NCBI RefSeq assembly: GCF_006438965.1
Contig: NZ_RCZM01000007.1
Span: 1-64,000 of the forward strand
Source: Pedococcus bigeumensis
Lineage (GTDB): Bacteria > Actinomycetota > Actinomycetes > Actinomycetales > Dermatophilaceae
Length of the DNA stretch: 64,000 nucleotides
Reading direction: 5' to 3'
Under the pieces are notes generated by a model. The model had not been told where the DNA came from. It saw nothing but the letters and a program-made list of their open reading frames with translations, and made no database searches. A program made the translations under genes and the position numbers. Below are positions 16,452 to 25,050 of this stretch, piece by piece (within the stretch, counting starts at the first letter, position 1; each line of letters opens with the position of its first letter).

Positions 16452-17525
16452 GTGCGAGTCGTCGTCATGGGCGCTGGAGGCTACGTCGGCAGCCGCTTGG
16501 TGCCCGCCCTCCTCGCGGCGGGTCACGAGGTCACCGCTACCTTCACCGACGCCACGACCGCGGGCCGCTTCTGGTGGGCAGGCCAGGCCGATGTCGTGGA
16601 GATGGACGTCCGCGAGCGGGCGTCGGTGCGTGCCGCCACGGACGGGGCCAGCGCCCTGTACTACCTCGTCCACGGGCTCGGCGGGGTGGACTTCGCGACG
16701 AGTGACCGGCAGGGCGCCTACAACGCGGCGCACGCCGCCGTCCGCGCCGGGGTGGAGCGCATCATCTACCTCGGCGGGCTCGTCCCTGACATCGCCGACA
16801 CCGACCTGTCACCGCACCTGAGGTCGCGGCTCGAGGTCGAGGAGGTGCTCACCGACTCCGGGGTGCCGACGCTGGCGCTGCGTGCGGCGATGGTCATCGG
16901 CAGTGGCTCGACCTCGTTCGAGATCATGCGCCAGATGAGCGAGCGGATGCCGGTCCAGGTGCTGCCCACGTGGATGGACAGCCAGGTCGAGCCGGTGGCG
17001 GTCACCGACGTGATCACCGCTCTCGTCGGTGCGCTGACGGCACCCCTGCTCAGCCGCGCCTTCGACGTGGGCAGCGGGGAGCGGATGGCGTATGCAGCGT
17101 TGCTGCGGCTCTACGCGGACCGGGCCGGGCTTCGACGCGTCCAGGTGAGCGTGCCCGGACTGCCGACCGCCCTGGTGTCGAGGCTCGCGCCGATCCTCAC
17201 GCAGGCCCCGGCAGCGACGGTCCAGACGCTGGTCGAGAGCCTGCGCCACGACATGATCTGTGGCCGCCAGGACTTCATGGTCCAGCTGATGCCACGACGG
17301 CACGTGCTCACGCCGGTGGCCGAGGCCCTGGACCGCGCCCTGGCGCTGCCGGACGAGACGGTGCCGGACTCACAGCGCGACGTCATCGGACCGCTGACGT
17401 CCGACGTGCCCTGGGCGGGGGGACAGGTCAGTCGCCGGAACGGGATGCCCGTGCACCGCGGCGACGGGTGGCGTGGCCTGCTGCTCGGCCCGGCTCCGGA
17501 CCCGGGGGCACCTGCCGCGCTCTGA
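16452..17525 (+). CDS. NAD(P)-binding (extended SDR/NmrA-like) protein
   Basis: A 357-residue protein with a Rossmann start VRVVVMGAGGYVGSRL at its very N-terminus, which sets the start at GTG 16452. Later segments resemble atypical SDR/NAD(P)H-binding proteins (VERIIYLGGLVPD, ALRAAMVIGSGS). There is no clear YxxxK, consistent with an atypical SDR. The C-terminal 120 residues are less recognisable. It ends one base before the convergent SRPBCC gene. The substrate is unknown. Confidence 0.75.
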   Translation: MRVVVMGAGGYVGSRLVPALLAAGHEVTATFTDATTAGRFWWAGQADVVEMDVRERASVRAATDGASALYYLVHGLGGVDFATSDRQGAYNAAHAAVRAGVERIIYLGGLVPDIADTDLSPHLRSRLEVEEVLTDSGVPTLALRAAMVIGSGSTSFEIMRQMSERMPVQVLPTWMDSQVEPVAVTDVITALVGALTAPLLSRAFDVGSGERMAYAALLRLYADRAGLRRVQVSVPGLPTALVSRLAPILTQAPAATVQTLVESLRHDMICGRQDFMVQLMPRRHVLTPVAEALDRALALPDETVPDSQRDVIGPLTSDVPWAGGQVSRRNGMPVHRGDGWRGLLLGPAPDPGAPAAL

Positions 17526-17526
17526 C

Positions 17527-17994
17527 TCAGCCGCGTCGGGTCTTGAGCTGTCGTTCGAGGTTGCGTGCGAAGCCGACCCCCATCGCGGCGATGACTGCCT
17601 GCATCGATGCCTGCACGGCAGGCTTGGCGATCTTCGGGAAGGGCAGGTCGACGTCGACGCCCAGCTCGATGGCCAACCGGGTCCCCTCGCCGCTGTCGGT
17701 CAGCGCGTAGATGCCCTCGACGCCCGCGCGCTCGTCGCCCTTCGGCGCATGGGTGTAGACGATCCGCTCGTTGGGCGTGAACTCCATCCGCTCCGTGAAG
17801 GACAGCCCGATGCTCTTGCCCAGCACCTCGATGGGAGACAGCTTCCACAGCCAGGTGTCGCCGTGGTCCTCGATCGAGCGGACCATCGGTGTCAGCTTGG
17901 CCACCTGCTTCGCGTCGCTCAGCACCGCCCACACGGCGTCACGGGGGTAGGGCACGACCGCGGTGGACCGCTTGGAGGCTGAGAAGACCGACAT
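17527..17994 (-). CDS. SRPBCC (START-like) family protein
   Basis: The 155-residue product has the SRPBCC layout: an N-terminal strand STAVVPYPRDAVWAVLSDAKQVAKLTP, a beta-sheet core with YALTDSGEGTRLAIE, and a C-terminal helix MQAVIAAMGVGFARNLERQL. These proteins form a hydrophobic pocket for lipids, polyketides or aromatic ligands. It is convergent with the gene before it and has no obvious operon partner, so the ligand is not predictable. Confidence 0.8.
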   Translation of the reverse strand: MSVFSASKRSTAVVPYPRDAVWAVLSDAKQVAKLTPMVRSIEDHGDTWLWKLSPIEVLGKSIGLSFTERMEFTPNERIVYTHAPKGDERAGVEGIYALTDSGEGTRLAIELGVDVDLPFPKIAKPAVQASMQAVIAAMGVGFARNLERQLKTRRG

Positions 17995-18078
17995 ACCCGC
18001 GAGTCTGGCTCATGGGCGTCGGGGCTGCCCCACAGGGATGTGGAGGCAGCACCGGCGGCACCGCGCCAGACTGGTGCC

Positions 18079-19314
18079 ATGGTCGAGCGGAACTGGGCAG
18101 GCAACCACACCTACCGGGCGCAGCGGGTCGTCCGGCCGACCAGCACCGAGGAGCTGCAGGAGCTGGTCGCCGGTGCGGGCCGGGCCCGGGCCCTCGGCTC
18201 GCGACACTCGTTCACCGACCTGACCGACACCGACGGCCTGCTCGTGTCCCTCGCCGACCTCCCGTCCGAACCGCTCATCGACGAGTCGGCGCGCACGGTA
18301 ACCGTCGGAGCCGGCCAGGACTACGGAACGGTGACCCCCGCGCTCGAGGAGCGTGGCTGGGCCTTGGCGAACCTCGCCTCCCTACCGCACATCAGCGTCG
18401 GCGGGGCGGTCGCAACCAGCACCCACGGGTCGGGCGACCGGCTCGGGTCCTTGGCCTCCGCAGTCGCCGCCATCGAGCTCGTGGGGCCGACCGGCGAGCT
18501 GCGCACGGTGGTGCGCGGTGATGCTGACTTCGAGGGCAGCGTGGTGGCGATGGGTGCGCTCGGCGTCGTCACCCGACTGACGCTGGACGTCGAACCCAGC
18601 TACCTGATGCGGCAGGACGTCTACACCGGAATGCCTTGGCACGTGGTCGAATCCGAGTTCGACGCGATCACCGGAGCGGCTGACAGCGTCAGCCTGTTCA
18701 CCCGGCTCGACGACCGCGGTGTGCTCCAAGTCTGGTGCAAGAGCCGGTCGGCGGACGCGCCCGGGGACCTGTTCGGGTCACCACGCGCGAGCGGGCCGCT
18801 GCACATGCTGGACGGCGCCTCGGCCGACTCGGTCACCGACCAGAGCGGAGCGCCCGGACCCTGGCTCGAACGCCTCCCGCACTTCCGTCGTGAGTTCACC
18901 CCGAGCCGAGGGGAGGAGCTGCAGAGCGAGTACCTCGTCGAACGGTCCGTGGCGCTCGATGCCCTTGCGGCCCTGCGGTCCCTCGAGCCGCGGTTGCGCT
19001 CGGTCCTCCAGAGCGTCGAGATCCGCACCGTCTCTGGGGACAACCTCTGGCTCAGCAGCTCCTACCGGCGGCCGACGGTGGGCTTCCACTTCACCTGGCT
19101 CCTCGACGAGCCGGCCGTGTATGCAGTGCTGCCCGAGATCGAGGCCGCCCTCCTGCCGCTGGGCGCGCGACCGCACTGGGGCAAGTGCTTCGTGGCCACC
19201 GCCGAGGAGCTGGCGCCGTGGTACCCGCGGTGGGCGGACTTCCGGGCACTCCGGTCGAGTGTCGACCCGGACGGAAAGTTCGCAAATGCCTTCCTCGATC
19301 GAGTGCTGGGCTGA
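18079..19314 (+). CDS. FAD-dependent alditol oxidase
   Basis: A 411-residue VAO-family flavoenzyme close in length to Streptomyces AldO (418). His43 in GSRHSF matches the covalent FAD-linking His of AldO; FAD-binding stretches LPHISVGGAVATSTHGSG and MGALGVVTRL follow, and the alditol-oxidase C-terminal RPHWGKCF and FANAFL are present. It would oxidise the terminal hydroxyl of sugar alcohols (xylitol, sorbitol) with O2, giving the aldose and H2O2. The ATG at 18079 fits the family start. A TetR gene follows 26 bases downstream but belongs more likely with paa. Confidence 0.87.
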   Translation: MVERNWAGNHTYRAQRVVRPTSTEELQELVAGAGRARALGSRHSFTDLTDTDGLLVSLADLPSEPLIDESARTVTVGAGQDYGTVTPALEERGWALANLASLPHISVGGAVATSTHGSGDRLGSLASAVAAIELVGPTGELRTVVRGDADFEGSVVAMGALGVVTRLTLDVEPSYLMRQDVYTGMPWHVVESEFDAITGAADSVSLFTRLDDRGVLQVWCKSRSADAPGDLFGSPRASGPLHMLDGASADSVTDQSGAPGPWLERLPHFRREFTPSRGEELQSEYLVERSVALDALAALRSLEPRLRSVLQSVEIRTVSGDNLWLSSSYRRPTVGFHFTWLLDEPAVYAVLPEIEAALLPLGARPHWGKCFVATAEELAPWYPRWADFRALRSSVDPDGKFANAFLDRVLG

Positions 19315-19340
19315 GCCGCTGCCGTGAGAGTCTGGCCATC

Positions 19341-19967
19341 GTGAGCGAACCAGCGTCGGCCGCCCCGCGCAGGGGACGTCCCGGCTACGACCAGGAGACG
19401 GTGCTGCGTCGCGCGATCGAGCTGTTCAACGAACAGGGCTACGACGGCACGAGCATGGGAGACCTGGCCCGCGAGCTCGGCTTCACCAAGTCCGCCATCT
19501 ACCACCACGTCCCGAGCAAGACCCACCTGCTGTCCCTCGCCCTCGACGAGGCCCTCGACGGGCTGACCCAGGTCATCGAGGAGGCGAGCAGCGGCGCGCC
19601 CGGCCGCACGGCATACGAACGGCTCCGTCAGGCAGTGCACAGGAGCGTCGAGGTGCTGGTCGAGCACCAGCCGGCCGTCACCCTGCTCTTGCGGGTGCGT
19701 GGCAACAGCGAGGTGGAGCTCGCGGCGCTGCGCCGCAGACGCGAGATCGACGCGCGCCTCGCCGCGCTGGTCAAGGAGGCGATCGACGAGGGTTCGCTGC
19801 GCACCGACGTCGCGCCCGCGCTGGTGAGCCGGTTGCTGTTCGGCATGGTCAACTCACTGGTGGAGTGGCACCGCGCCGGCGGTGGGGTGGACGGGGTTCA
19901 GCTGTCCGAGGCGATCACGACGATCGCGTTCGACGGGCTGGCGATCAGGCCGCTTCACCAGTCGTAG
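19341..19967 (+). CDS. TetR-family regulator, probable repressor of the paa cluster (PaaR-like)
   Basis: A 208-residue TetR protein. The DNA-binding part is RRGRPGYDQETVLRRAIELFNEQGYDGTSMGDLARELGFTKS, followed by the YHHVPSKTHLL helix, and the C-terminal ligand-binding domain is of the acyl-CoA-responsive type seen in KstR2/PaaR relatives. GTG 19341 is the start nearest the domain. It converges with the paa operon, overlapping its last gene by 13 bases, and a TetR-type palindrome sits at the paaA promoter (26089-26106). Control of paa by phenylacetyl-CoA is inference from context and from Corynebacterium PaaR. Confidence 0.8.
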   Translation: MSEPASAAPRRGRPGYDQETVLRRAIELFNEQGYDGTSMGDLARELGFTKSAIYHHVPSKTHLLSLALDEALDGLTQVIEEASSGAPGRTAYERLRQAVHRSVEVLVEHQPAVTLLLRVRGNSEVELAALRRRREIDARLAALVKEAIDEGSLRTDVAPALVSRLLFGMVNSLVEWHRAGGGVDGVQLSEAITTIAFDGLAIRPLHQS

Positions 19968-20812
19968 AAGCCCCGTCCGCTCTTGCGCCCCAGCTCGCCC
20001 GCGGCCACCTTGTCGCGCAGCAGCTGCGGCGGCTCGAACCGTGGTCCCAGCTCGCGGGCCAGGTGCTCGGCGATGGCCAGCCGGACGTCGAGGCCGACGA
20101 TGTCGGTGGTCTTGAGCGGTCCCACGGGGTGCCGATAGCCCAGGGTCATCGCCGTGTCGATGTCCTCCGCCGACGCCACGCCCTCCTGAACCATCCGCAT
20201 CGCCTCGAGGGCGATCGCGACACCGAGCCGGCTGCTGGCAAAGCCGGGTGAGTCCTTGACCGTGATCGCGGTCTTGCCCAGCGCCGCCACCCAGCCACGC
20301 GCCTGCTCCACGAGCGGGTATGCCGTGTGCTCGCCGACCACGACCTCGACCAGGTCGCTGGCGGGGACCGGGTTGAAGAAGTGCAGGCCGATGAAGCGCT
20401 CGGGTGCGGTCAGGCCCGCAGCGATGGCGTCGATCGACAGCGAGCTGGTGTTGGTGGCGAGCACCGCGTCGGGCACGACCTGCTCGACCCGCTGGAAGAC
20501 GGCCAGCTTGAGAGCGGCGTCCTCGGGCACGGCCTCGATGACCAGCTCGACCTGCGCGAGGTCGTTCGTGTCCGTGGTGGTGGTGAGCCGGGCGGCGGCT
20601 TCGTCGGCGGTGCCGCTCAGGGCGCCGCGCTCGGCCGCCTTGCCCAGGCTGCTGACGACGCGCTCGCGAGCTGCCAGTGCCGACTGGTCGTCGCCCTCCA
20701 CGACCACGACCCGGCAGCCAGCCGCGAGGAAGGTGTGGGCGATGCCGGCGCCCATCCGGCCACCGCCGTAGACGCCGATGAGGGTGGGCAGGACGGCGGG
20801 CGAGTCGGGCAT
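19955..20812 (-). CDS. paaH: 3-hydroxyacyl-CoA dehydrogenase (PaaH-like)
   Basis: A 285-residue protein with the NAD-binding loop GVYGGGRMGAGIA at residues about 12-24, active-site region FIGLHFFNPVP, and the C-terminal VKDSPGFASSRLGVA and GRKSGRGFYDW of 3HCDH. It would convert a 3-hydroxyacyl-CoA to the 3-oxo form with NAD, in phenylacetate degradation the 3-hydroxyadipyl-CoA step. It lies 34 bases after the thiolase gene, at the end of the paa operon. General beta-oxidation use is possible. Confidence 0.88.
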   Translation of the reverse strand: MPDSPAVLPTLIGVYGGGRMGAGIAHTFLAAGCRVVVVEGDDQSALAARERVVSSLGKAAERGALSGTADEAAARLTTTTDTNDLAQVELVIEAVPEDAALKLAVFQRVEQVVPDAVLATNTSSLSIDAIAAGLTAPERFIGLHFFNPVPASDLVEVVVGEHTAYPLVEQARGWVAALGKTAITVKDSPGFASSRLGVAIALEAMRMVQEGVASAEDIDTAMTLGYRHPVGPLKTTDIVGLDVRLAIAEHLARELGPRFEPPQLLRDKVAAGELGRKSGRGFYDW

Positions 20813-20846
20813 GGTGGCTCCGTTCGGGCGGGCGTGTGGAGAGGGG

Positions 20847-22025
20847 TCAGGGGCGTTCGAGGAGCAGGGCGCTGCCCTGGCCGACGCCGACGCACATGGT
20901 GGCCAGGCCTCGCTTGGCGTTCGCGCGTTCGAGCCGGCCGAGCAGCGTCACGACGATGCGGGTGCCGGAGCAGCCGAGCGGGTGGCCGAGGGCGATCGCT
21001 CCGCCGTCGGCGTTGACGAGCTCATAGTCGAGGCCGAGGTCGCGGATACACGCGATCGACTGCGAGGCGAACGCCTCGTTGAGCTCGACGGCATCGAGGT
21101 CGTCGACCGTCCACCCGGCCCGCGTCAGCGCCTTGCGCGTCGCGGGGACGGGCCCGATGCCCATGATCTCCGGAGCCACACCGGCGCTCGCGGCCGCGAC
21201 GACGCGCGCCCGGGGCGTCAGGCCGTGCTCGGCGATGAACCGCTCACTGGCGACCACCACTGCGGCGGCACCGTCGTTGAGGGCACTGGAGTTGCCGGCC
21301 GTGACCAGCCCGTCGGGCCCGTGGATCGGGCGCAGCGCGGCCAACCGCTCGAGGCTGGTGTCGGCGCGTGGCCCCTCGTCGACCGCGAACTCACCGTCAC
21401 GCAGCGGTACCGCGATCGTCTCAGCCTCGAAGCGGCCGTTCTTGATGGCGTCGAGCGCCCGCTCGTGCGATCGGAGGGCAAAGGCGTCGAGCTCGTCACG
21501 GGTCAGGTTCCATTGCTGCGCAACGCGTTCCGCCGTCTGCGGCATCGTCAGGGTGGTGTCGGCGTCGAAGCGCGGGTTCGCGAACCGCCAGCCGATCGAG
21601 GTGTCGAAGGTTGCCCCCGGCCGGGCGAACGCCTTGGTCGGCTTCTCGGTCACCCAGGGTGCGCGGGTCATCGACTCGACCCCGCCGGCGACGACGACGT
21701 CGGCATCACCGGCGGCGATCATCTGCCGCGCGGTGGCGATGGCCGTGAGGCCCGAGGCGCAGAGCCGGTTGACGGTGAACCCCGGCACCGACTGGGGGAG
21801 CCCGGCAAGCAGGACCGCCATCCGCGCGACGTTGCGGTTGTCCTCTCCTGCCTGGTTGGCCGCACCGAAGACGACCTCGTCGATCAGCTCGGGGTCGATA
21901 CCGGAGCGCGCGACGGCCTCGCGGACCACGAGCGCCGCAAGGTCGTCGGGGCGCACCGAGGCCAGCCCACCGGCATACCGGCCGATCGGCGTGCGGACGC
22001 CGTCGACGATGAAGGCCTCGGTCAC
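20847..22025 (-). CDS. paaJ: Acetyl-CoA acyltransferase (3-oxoadipyl-CoA thiolase type)
   Basis: A 392-residue thiolase with nucleophile Cys89 (NRLCASG), substrate His in NEAFA, His in GGAIALGHPLG and the second Cys in MCVGVGQG, all as needed for CoA-dependent cleavage. Within a paa operon the expected substrate is 3-oxoadipyl-CoA, giving succinyl-CoA and acetyl-CoA. It is separated by 27 bases from paaE. PcaF in the protocatechuate route is nearly the same enzyme, so dual use is likely. Confidence 0.88.
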   Translation of the reverse strand: MTEAFIVDGVRTPIGRYAGGLASVRPDDLAALVVREAVARSGIDPELIDEVVFGAANQAGEDNRNVARMAVLLAGLPQSVPGFTVNRLCASGLTAIATARQMIAAGDADVVVAGGVESMTRAPWVTEKPTKAFARPGATFDTSIGWRFANPRFDADTTLTMPQTAERVAQQWNLTRDELDAFALRSHERALDAIKNGRFEAETIAVPLRDGEFAVDEGPRADTSLERLAALRPIHGPDGLVTAGNSSALNDGAAAVVVASERFIAEHGLTPRARVVAAASAGVAPEIMGIGPVPATRKALTRAGWTVDDLDAVELNEAFASQSIACIRDLGLDYELVNADGGAIALGHPLGCSGTRIVVTLLGRLERANAKRGLATMCVGVGQGSALLLERP

Positions 22026-22052
22026 GGTGTGCTCCTTGGGGTGTCGCGGAGG

Positions 22053-23153
22053 TCAGGCGTCGAAGTCGACGGTCACGGCGTCGCTGACGGGATAGGACTG
22101 GCAGGTGAGGACGAAGCCTTCGGCGACCTCGGCCTTCTCGAGCGCGTAGTTGCGCCGCATGTCGACCTCACCGCCGCGGACCAGCGCCCGACAGGTGCCG
22201 CAGACACCGCCTTTGCAGGCGAACGGCAGGTCGGTGCGCGACGCCTGGGCCGCGTCGAGGATCGACTGCCCGCGCGGCATCGGGGTGGTCGAGCTCAGCC
22301 CGTCGAGCACCACGGTCACGTCACTGGTCTCTCCCTCGACGACGGCATCGGCACGGTGCAGCTCGGGCGGCGGCTCGTCGACGTAGAACAGCTCGAAGTG
22401 GACACGGTCCTCGGCCACACCCACCTCGGCCAGCACCTCACGGGCGGCGCCGATCATGGTGAACGGGCCGCAGAGCCAGACGTCGTCGACGTCGTCGATG
22501 GGCACCAGCACGGCGAGCAGGCGGCGCAGCCGGTCGGCGTCGATCCGGCCGGAGAAGAGCTCCACGTCGCGGGGTTCGCGCGACAGGACGTGGATGAGCT
22601 GGAGCCTTGCGCCGTAACGGTTCTTGAGGTCGGCGAGCTCCTCGGCGAACATCACCGAACCGGTGGTGCGGTTGCCGTAGATGAGGGTCACCTCGGCGTC
22701 GGGGTTGCTGAGCATGGTGCTGGCGATGGACAGCATCGGCGTGATGCCGGAGCCCGCCGCGATGCACAGGTGGCGCCCTCCCGTCGCGGGGTCGGCCCGG
22801 AAGCTGCCCGACGGCGTCTGCACCTCGATCTCGGTGCCCGCCTCCACCTCGTGGACCAGCCAGTGCGAGAAGAGCCCGTCGGGGATCTCGCGGACGCCGA
22901 TCCGTGGCCGTTCGCCGACGGCCGCGCAGATCGAGTAGGTGCGGCGGTGCTCCTGACCGTCGATCGTGCGCCGCAGCGTCAACGACTGTCCCGCAGCGAA
23001 GTCGTAGGCCGCGGCGAGCTCGACCGGGACGTCGAAGCTCACCGCGACGGCGTCGTCCGTGAGCTGCTCGACCGAGTGGACGGTCAGCATGTGGAAGACG
23101 GGGGCGGTGCGCCCCGGTCGCTTGAGCAGCAGCGAACCCGTGGTGGCGGTCAC
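22053..23153 (-). CDS. paaE: Phenylacetyl-CoA epoxidase reductase subunit PaaE
   Basis: A 366-residue reductase. The N-terminal FAD domain (HRRTYSICAA) and NAD(P) domain (AAGSGITPMLSIASTML) are followed by a plant-type 2Fe-2S ferredoxin domain with Cys313, Cys318, Cys321 and Cys351. It passes electrons from NADPH to the PaaA di-iron centre. It follows paaD by three bases. Confidence 0.94.
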   Translation of the reverse strand: MTATTGSLLLKRPGRTAPVFHMLTVHSVEQLTDDAVAVSFDVPVELAAAYDFAAGQSLTLRRTIDGQEHRRTYSICAAVGERPRIGVREIPDGLFSHWLVHEVEAGTEIEVQTPSGSFRADPATGGRHLCIAAGSGITPMLSIASTMLSNPDAEVTLIYGNRTTGSVMFAEELADLKNRYGARLQLIHVLSREPRDVELFSGRIDADRLRRLLAVLVPIDDVDDVWLCGPFTMIGAAREVLAEVGVAEDRVHFELFYVDEPPPELHRADAVVEGETSDVTVVLDGLSSTTPMPRGQSILDAAQASRTDLPFACKGGVCGTCRALVRGGEVDMRRNYALEKAEVAEGFVLTCQSYPVSDAVTVDFDA

Positions 23154-23156
23154 GAC

Positions 23157-23711
23157 CTAGATCTCCTTCACGTGCTCGAACGGCTCGAGACAGCTCGTGC
23201 AGCGGTAGAGCGCCTTGCAGGCGGTCGGCCCGAACTCGGAGGTCAGCTCGACGGCGCCGGATCCGCACTGCGGGCAGTGCAGCTCGCGCCGGGTCGGCAT
23301 CAGCGAGAGGGCGACGGGGCCCGAGCGCACCGGAACCCTGCCGGGAGCCGACAGGCCGTGGTCGGTGAGCGCCTGTCGGCCGCGCGCGGTGATCCAGTCG
23401 CTCGACCAGGCGGGGGACAGCGACACCCGGATGGTGGCGTCGGCGAAGCCGGCCACGCCGAGCACCCGGACCAGGTCGTCACGCATGGTGGCCATCGCCG
23501 GGCAGCCGGTGTAGGTCGGCGTGATCGCCACCGTGACGGCGCCGGACCCGGACACCTCGACGGACCGCAGGATCCCGAGGTCGTCGAGGGTCAGCATCGG
23601 CATCTCGGGGTCGGTGACGCTGCGCGCTGCGGCCAGGGCGCGCTCGCGGATGCGCGTGGCGTCGTCGGTCGCAGTCGCAGTCGCAGTCGCAGTCGCAGTC
23701 GTCGTCGTCAT
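23157..23711 (-). CDS. paaD: PaaD, iron-sulphur maturation factor of the phenylacetyl-CoA epoxidase
   Basis: A 184-residue protein of the DUF59/MIP18 fold (DPEMPMLTLDDLGIL, PTYTGCPAM) plus a C-terminal zinc ribbon with CPQCGS and CTSC, the standard PaaD layout. It is thought to help assemble the metal centres of the PaaABC(E) complex. ATG 23711 is three bases past the paaC stop; a GTG that overlaps that stop is an alternative start. The N-terminus is a Thr-Ala run (residues about 3-14) encoded by a hexanucleotide repeat. Confidence 0.88.
   Translation of the reverse strand: MTTTTATATATATATDDATRIRERALAAARSVTDPEMPMLTLDDLGILRSVEVSGSGAVTVAITPTYTGCPAMATMRDDLVRVLGVAGFADATIRVSLSPAWSSDWITARGRQALTDHGLSAPGRVPVRSGPVALSLMPTRRELHCPQCGSGAVELTSEFGPTACKALYRCTSCLEPFEHVKEI
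23668..23709. repeat. Hexanucleotide tandem repeat inside the start of paaD
   Basis: GTCGCA is repeated five times in a row (23668-23697) and continues as GTC trinucleotides to the paaD start codon. On the coding strand it encodes alternating Thr and Ala. The unit is a multiple of three, so copy-number change would alter length but keep frame. Confidence 0.9.
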
Positions 23712-23713
23712 GG

Positions 23714-24724
23714 TCACCACTGACCCATCGGGTGGGCGCGGGCGACGACCTGCATCTCCCCGACGATCCGGCTCAGCGCCTCGGTGTGCATGCCGTCGCG
23801 GCCCTGTCGGCCCTGGACGGCCGCCAACGGCGCCTTGGTCGGCTGGTCGACACCGCTGAGCGCGAACACCTGCGCGAGGACGACGGCGACGGCGTCGGCG
23901 ACCGTGGCGGGGTCGACCCCGACGCCGGCGGCGGCGACTCGTGCCTCGACGGCGTGGGTCGCGAACATCTCGGCCTGCAGCGGCGAGACCTGCCCCAGGG
24001 CGGCGTCGATGCGGCGACGGGACTCCTCGGTTCCTCGCGCCAGGGTGAGGAACCAGCGCCCGGCGTAGTCGCGGTGGTAGGTCAGCTCCTTGATCCCCTT
24101 CGCCGCCACGGCGGACAACACGTGGTCGCGGCTGTCGACGAGCTGTTCGAAGATCGCGATCCGCGCGCTCGAGTGAAGCAGCAGCTTGACGATGGTCACG
24201 GCGAAGTCGCCGTTGTCCAGCTCGACGAGGCGCACATTGCGGAACTCGCCGGCGTCGCGGAAGAAGGCCAGGGCGTCCTCGGCCGGGACGGGCGATCCCT
24301 CGGGGAGAGCCGGCACGAGCGAGGGGTCGGCTGCCGCAGCACGGGCGAGCAGCAGCCGGGCCTGGCCAAGCAGGTCGAGTGCGATGTTGGACAGCGCGAT
24401 GTCGTCCTCGAGGTCCGGCGCGCGGCTGCACCACTCCGAGAGCCGCTGCGACGCGATCAGTGCGTCGTCGGCGAGCATCAGGCAGTAGGTGCCCAGGTCC
24501 GCGGCGTCCACCCCCTCCGGCATGGTCGTGTCGACCCCGGCCAGCGGGTCCTCGAAGTCGGTCCCGAACGCCCAGTGCGACGGGTCGCCACCGAGCAGCC
24601 CGTCGTAGACCGACCCGTGTGCGTCGTTCGGGTCGGGCGCGGGGTGCGACGGCTGGTGGACGACGTCGTCGGCCACCGACTGGATGGCGTCGAGCTCGTC
24701 GGGCATTGCTGTCTCGTCAGGCAT
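23714..24724 (-). CDS. paaC: Phenylacetyl-CoA epoxidase structural subunit PaaC
   Basis: A 336-residue ferritin-like helical protein. The PaaC-type core begins near residue 80 (YCLMLADDALIASQRLSEWCSRAP) and includes IALDLLGQARLL and the KGIKELTYHRDYAGRW helix. It is the structural partner of PaaA in the epoxidase. The first 75 residues are an acidic extension longer than in many relatives, and a second Met seven codons in is an alternative start. It begins 11 bases after paaB. Confidence 0.92.
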   Translation of the reverse strand: MPDETAMPDELDAIQSVADDVVHQPSHPAPDPNDAHGSVYDGLLGGDPSHWAFGTDFEDPLAGVDTTMPEGVDAADLGTYCLMLADDALIASQRLSEWCSRAPDLEDDIALSNIALDLLGQARLLLARAAAADPSLVPALPEGSPVPAEDALAFFRDAGEFRNVRLVELDNGDFAVTIVKLLLHSSARIAIFEQLVDSRDHVLSAVAAKGIKELTYHRDYAGRWFLTLARGTEESRRRIDAALGQVSPLQAEMFATHAVEARVAAAGVGVDPATVADAVAVVLAQVFALSGVDQPTKAPLAAVQGRQGRDGMHTEALSRIVGEMQVVARAHPMGQW

Positions 24725-24735
24725 GGGTCAGCAGC

Positions 24736-25050
24736 TCACATGTGGGGGACGTTGTCGGGGATCTCGTAGAACGTCGGGTGCCGGTAGACCTTGTCGCCGC
24801 TGGGGGCGAACATCGGGTCCTTCTCGTCAGGGCTCGACGCCGCGATGTCCTTGGACTGCACCACCCAGATGCTGACGCCCTCGTTGCGGCGGGTGTAGAC
24901 GTCGCGGGCGTGGCGCAGCGCCATGTCGTCGTCGGCGGCGTGCAGCGAACCGACGTGCACGTGGTTGAGCCCGCGCTTGCCGCGGACGAAGACCTCATAG
25001 AGGGGCCACTCGGCGCGGACCCGCTCCTCGGGGGATGTGGACTCAGTCAT
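24736..25050 (-). CDS. paaB: Phenylacetyl-CoA epoxidase subunit PaaB
   Basis: A 104-residue protein of typical PaaB length, with [20 protein letters not shown] and the [13 protein letters not shown] stretch. It bridges the PaaA-PaaC heterodimers. Its ATG overlaps the paaA stop by four bases. Confidence 0.95.
   Translation of the reverse strand: MTESTSPEERVRAEWPLYEVFVRGKRGLNHVHVGSLHAADDDMALRHARDVYTRRNEGVSIWVVQSKDIAASSPDEKDPMFAPSGDKVYRHPTFYEIPDNVPHM

Noticed and set aside
23668-23709. A phase-variable on/off switch in paaD
   Set aside because: The repeat unit is six bases, so gain or loss of copies keeps the frame and cannot switch the gene off.
20778-23723. A 981-codon open frame opposite the paaH-paaJ-paaE-paaD genes
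   Set aside because: It spans four real genes and their gaps, and has Arg/Gly/His-rich composition typical of shadow frames.
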